Assembly: GCA_028280345.1 (NCBI GenBank)
Contig: JANQLY010000010.1
Coordinates: forward strand, 62,001 to 126,000
Direction of reading: 5' to 3'
From: Pseudomonadales bacterium
GTDB lineage: Bacteria; Pseudomonadota; Gammaproteobacteria; Pseudomonadales; UBA7239
Length of the DNA stretch: 64,000 bases
Each line of letters opens with the position of its first letter. Position 1 is the stretch's first letter. The notes beneath the pieces were generated by a model. The model made no database searches. It was given only the letters and a program-made list of their open reading frames with translations, and was not told the origin of the DNA. Positions 61,616 through 64,000 of this stretch are shown here, piece after piece. The position numbers were made by a program, and so were the translations under genes.

Positions 61616-64000
61616 ATGGGTGATAGCCGAAATTTCACAGCGCTGGATTGGGTGACCGGCGAAATTAATGAAACCCTGACGCAGGCACGTCAGGCGCTGG
61701 AAACCTATGTCAGTAACCCCGATGATCCTACCCAGATTCGTTTTTGTTTGACTTACCTGCATCAGGTGCATGGCATCTTGCAGATGGTCGAGTTTTACGG
61801 TGGCGCCTTGCTTGCTGAAGAGCTTGAACAGTTAGGCCAGGCGCTTGTCGATGGTGAGGTTGCTAATGAAGCCGATGCGCACGAAGTGTTGATGCGCGCC
61901 ATCCTGCAACTACCCGTTTATCTTGAACATGTTAAAGCCTCTCGCCAGGATGATCCGGGCTCGTTGTTACCGCTGCTGAATGATTTGCGCGCAGTGCGTG
62001 GCGGTGCGCTGTTAACAGAAACGGCGCTGTTTTCACCAGATATGTCACCGTTGCAAAATATCAGCGGGAAACGTTTGAATATCAGCGCAGAGAAGTTTAC
62101 CGAAGCGGTTAAAAAACTGCGTCAGCTGTATCAGATGACGCTGGTGGATATCATTAATCAGAAAGATTTTGATTCCAACCTGCCAAAACTTGAAAAAGTT
62201 TTCACCAACTTCGAAAAAGTCAGTCAGGGAACTGCGTATAAGCCTTTTTGGGATGTCTGCTTGGCGCTTGTGGAAGGCCTGCACAATGACTCTATTTCCG
62301 CCAGTGTTGCAATCAACAACCTACTGCGTGAAATAGAAAAAGTTATCAAGCGTCTTTCTGCAGATGGTATAGCAGCACTGGATAACTTTGAATCTGAAGA
62401 GCTGGTTAAAAACCTGCTTTACTACATAGCAGGTAGTGATGCAGATTCGCCGAGGGTGAGTGAAACAAGAAATCTTTATAAACTTGAAGATGCTCTACCC
62501 CAAGGCGGTGAAGAAGAGCAGAGTGATGATTTTCTTGCTGGTGCTGAGCCCGATGCGATGCGTTCGGTTGTGCAGGCACTCGGCGAAGAGTTTGGCAAGG
62601 TCAAGGAAGTCTTCGACAGCTACGTCAGTGGACAACAAAATGATAATGAGGCGCTAAGTAAAATTTTGCCTGTATTTAAGCAGGCAGCAGATACACTCGC
62701 CGTGCTTGGCCAGGGTGCGTTGCGCAAAACTATCGAAGCGCTTGCAGATAGCCTTGAAGCAAAAATTAATGAAACGGACGTTGCCACTGGCAATGATCTG
62801 ATGGACATTGCAGCGAATTTGCTTGAAGTTGAAGGCACGCTTAACAGCCAGTTCAATAAGGATGCGGAACGCACGGACGATGCGCCGCCAAGTATGGATA
62901 TTGCCATGCTTACAGCACAGGAAACGGTGCTGTTTGAATCCCAGAATGCATTGGAACAGGCGAAAGACGCGGTTGTTGAATACATTGCGTCGCAGTGGGA
63001 GCGACGTCATATTGAGCCGCTGCCAGATTTGCTGATGGAAATCCGTGGCGGTCTTGAAATGGTTAACCAGCGCCGTTCGGCGCGTATCCTCGGAGCCTGT
63101 GCCCGCTATATCAAAGACAAACTGATTGATGGTGGTCACGAACCTGACTGGAAAGAAATGGATACCCTTGCCGATGCGATTGCCGGTGTGGAGTATTACC
63201 TCGAAACACTTGATGAAGATGTTATCGAGGAAGAGGACACGATTCTTGGTGTTGCGGAAGATTCGGTATCTGACCTTGGTTATGCCGTTAAGGCGTTTAA
63301 ACGCGAAGATGAAGCTGGTGACCTGGATGATGATGTGCCGGAGCTTGACGATACGCCAAGTGACGAGGAACTTGAGGAAATTCAATCCCAGGGTACTTCA
63401 CCACTAACGGCAGAAAAACTCGCAGCCATTATGTCTGACGGCGAAGAACCGGAGCCGGAAGAGGTAGAGGAAGAAGACGTCGTCGAAGTTGACAAGGAAG
63501 AAAGTAAACCGCTTATCGAAATTCCCGAAGACGGCCCGCTGCTTTCCGATGAAGAGTTTGACAGTATCGAGACCAAAACCGATGGATTAGAGCTGGAAAC
63601 AGAGTTCAGTTTTGATGGTCTTGCAGAAACCGGTATCGAGGCTCCTACCGCGGTTGAGGAAGCCGCGGTGGAAGAACCGGCAAGTGATAGTGAAGACGCA
63701 ACACTTGAAGTTGAATCTGAACTTGAAGTAGAAGAACCGGAAGAAACACTTGAGCTTGAACCGGTAGAAGATGCTGCCGAAATCGCAGAGCCTGAACCGA
63801 TTGAGGAGGTTAGCCTCGAAGTTGAAGAGCCGGTTGAGCTGGAAAGTGCGGAAATTATCGATCTGCCGGTTACGGGAACAGAAGAGCCCGAATCCGAGCC
63901 GGAGTTCGAAGAAGCTGAAGCCGAGGTTGCGCAAGCTGAGGAGGCACCTGCTGTCGCTGCGGTCGAAGCAGAAGATGATGAAGACTTTATTTTTGATAAT
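61616..64000 (+). CDS. chpA: ChpA chemosensory hybrid kinase, N-terminal part (cut by window end)
   Basis: The reading frame runs open from ATG 61616 to the last base (795 codons). It starts MGDSRNFTALDWVTGEINET and continues with two FimL/Hpt-like helical domains (for example LTYLHQVHGILQMVEFYGGA; then LTAQETVLFESQNALEQAKD). From about residue 540 it becomes a very acidic, Glu/Asp/Pro/Val-rich linker (EEPEPEEVEEEDVVEVDKEE). ChpA of P. aeruginosa is a giant CheA-like protein with many Hpt domains, kinase, CheW and receiver domains; those parts must lie beyond the window. It is fed by PilJ/PilI and signals to PilG/PilH. Confidence 0.93.
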   Translation, partial: MGDSRNFTALDWVTGEINETLTQARQALETYVSNPDDPTQIRFCLTYLHQVHGILQMVEFYGGALLAEELEQLGQALVDGEVANEADAHEVLMRAILQLPVYLEHVKASRQDDPGSLLPLLNDLRAVRGGALLTETALFSPDMSPLQNISGKRLNISAEKFTEAVKKLRQLYQMTLVDIINQKDFDSNLPKLEKVFTNFEKVSQGTAYKPFWDVCLALVEGLHNDSISASVAINNLLREIEKVIKRLSADGIAALDNFESEELVKNLLYYIAGSDADSPRVSETRNLYKLEDALPQGGEEEQSDDFLAGAEPDAMRSVVQALGEEFGKVKEVFDSYVSGQQNDNEALSKILPVFKQAADTLAVLGQGALRKTIEALADSLEAKINETDVATGNDLMDIAANLLEVEGTLNSQFNKDAERTDDAPPSMDIAMLTAQETVLFESQNALEQAKDAVVEYIASQWERRHIEPLPDLLMEIRGGLEMVNQRRSARILGACARYIKDKLIDGGHEPDWKEMDTLADAIAGVEYYLETLDEDVIEEEDTILGVAEDSVSDLGYAVKAFKREDEAGDLDDDVPELDDTPSDEELEEIQSQGTSPLTAEKLAAIMSDGEEPEPEEVEEEDVVEVDKEESKPLIEIPEDGPLLSDEEFDSIETKTDGLELETEFSFDGLAETGIEAPTAVEEAAVEEPASDSEDATLEVESELEVEEPEETLELEPVEDAAEIAEPEPIEEVSLEVEEPVELESAEIIDLPVTGTEEPESEPEFEEAEAEVAQAEEAPAVAAVEAEDDEDFIFDN

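Noticed and set aside
62654..63934. Antisense frames (243 aa and shorter) within chpA
   Set aside because: The acidic plus-strand frame gives Phe/Arg-rich nonsense on the other strand. The open chpA frame explains the region.
1..64000. CRISPR array, prophage, IS element or rRNA operon
   Set aside because: No regularly spaced direct repeats, transposase, integrase, phage structural gene or rRNA sequence was seen anywhere in the window.

Overview
The window is chromosomal DNA of a gammaproteobacterium, most likely a marine Pseudomonadales/Cellvibrionales-type organism. The best evidence is the block at the right end. The order yggU-(protease)-yggT-proC-yggS / pilT-pilU / ruvX-yqgE-tonB-gshB / pilG-pilH-pilI-pilJ-pilK-chpA is nearly the arrangement known from Pseudomonas aeruginosa. 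Gram-negative envelope genes (TonB-dependent receptor, Lgt, AsmA, lipoproteins) agree. No plasmid, phage, IS or CRISPR signature was seen.

Layout. 0-9.6 kb: a DUF1329 periplasmic protein, an alanine/cation symporter, a SpoIIAA-like protein, and a plausible cluster of cytochrome P450, SRPBCC protein and tyrosine phosphatase. The cluster converges on a large PEP-synthase/rifampicin-phosphotransferase-like enzyme. 9.6-20.3 kb: apaG; a YfiR-like/histidine kinase/receiver fusion divergent from a TonB-dependent receptor; a small MscS channel; an unassigned exported protein; the molybdate transporter modABC; a MaoC-like hydratase. 20.3-23.6 kb: a lipoprotein, a DNA/RNA nuclease without a visible export signal, a methyltransferase, a small conserved-looking ORF, and a receiver protein that lacks its phosphoacceptor Asp. 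The 22.3-22.5 kb gap holds strong nested inverted repeats.

23.6-26.7 kb is the accessory stretch: five orphan genes, mostly AT-rich and three of them clearly membrane proteins, ending at tRNA-Phe. The tRNA gene is preceded by a broken tRNA-like copy packed with hairpins, which lies between the intact tRNA and its apparent promoter. 26.7-34.8 kb is housekeeping: yggX, mutY, asmA, an L-2-hydroxyglutarate oxidase-like enzyme, hisB-hisH-hisA (no hisF follows) and a family 9 glycosyltransferase. 34.8-47.3 kb: a kinase/membrane protein/regulator operon, a VWA protein, a Kazal-type lipoprotein, an NRDE protein, TauE/SafE, lgt, thyA, an NTF2-like protein, folA, a lipoprotein and a dynamin-like GTPase.

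47.4-64 kb: the twitching-motility region. PilT and PilU are the retraction motor ATPases. PilG/PilH (receivers), PilI (CheW-like), PilJ (MCP), PilK (CheR-like) and the start of ChpA (CheA-like hybrid, cut by the window edge) form the Chp chemosensory pathway that controls them. A trypsin-like protease with a long coiled coil inside its catalytic domain sits unexpectedly in the yggT-yggU part of this conserved block.

No complete new system can be proved from sequence alone. The candidates I would check first are the translationally coupled membrane-protein pair at 25.3-26.3 kb, the hairpin-rich tRNA-like insert at 26.5-26.7 kb, the structured intergenic region at 22.3-22.5 kb, and the YfiR-kinase/receptor pair.
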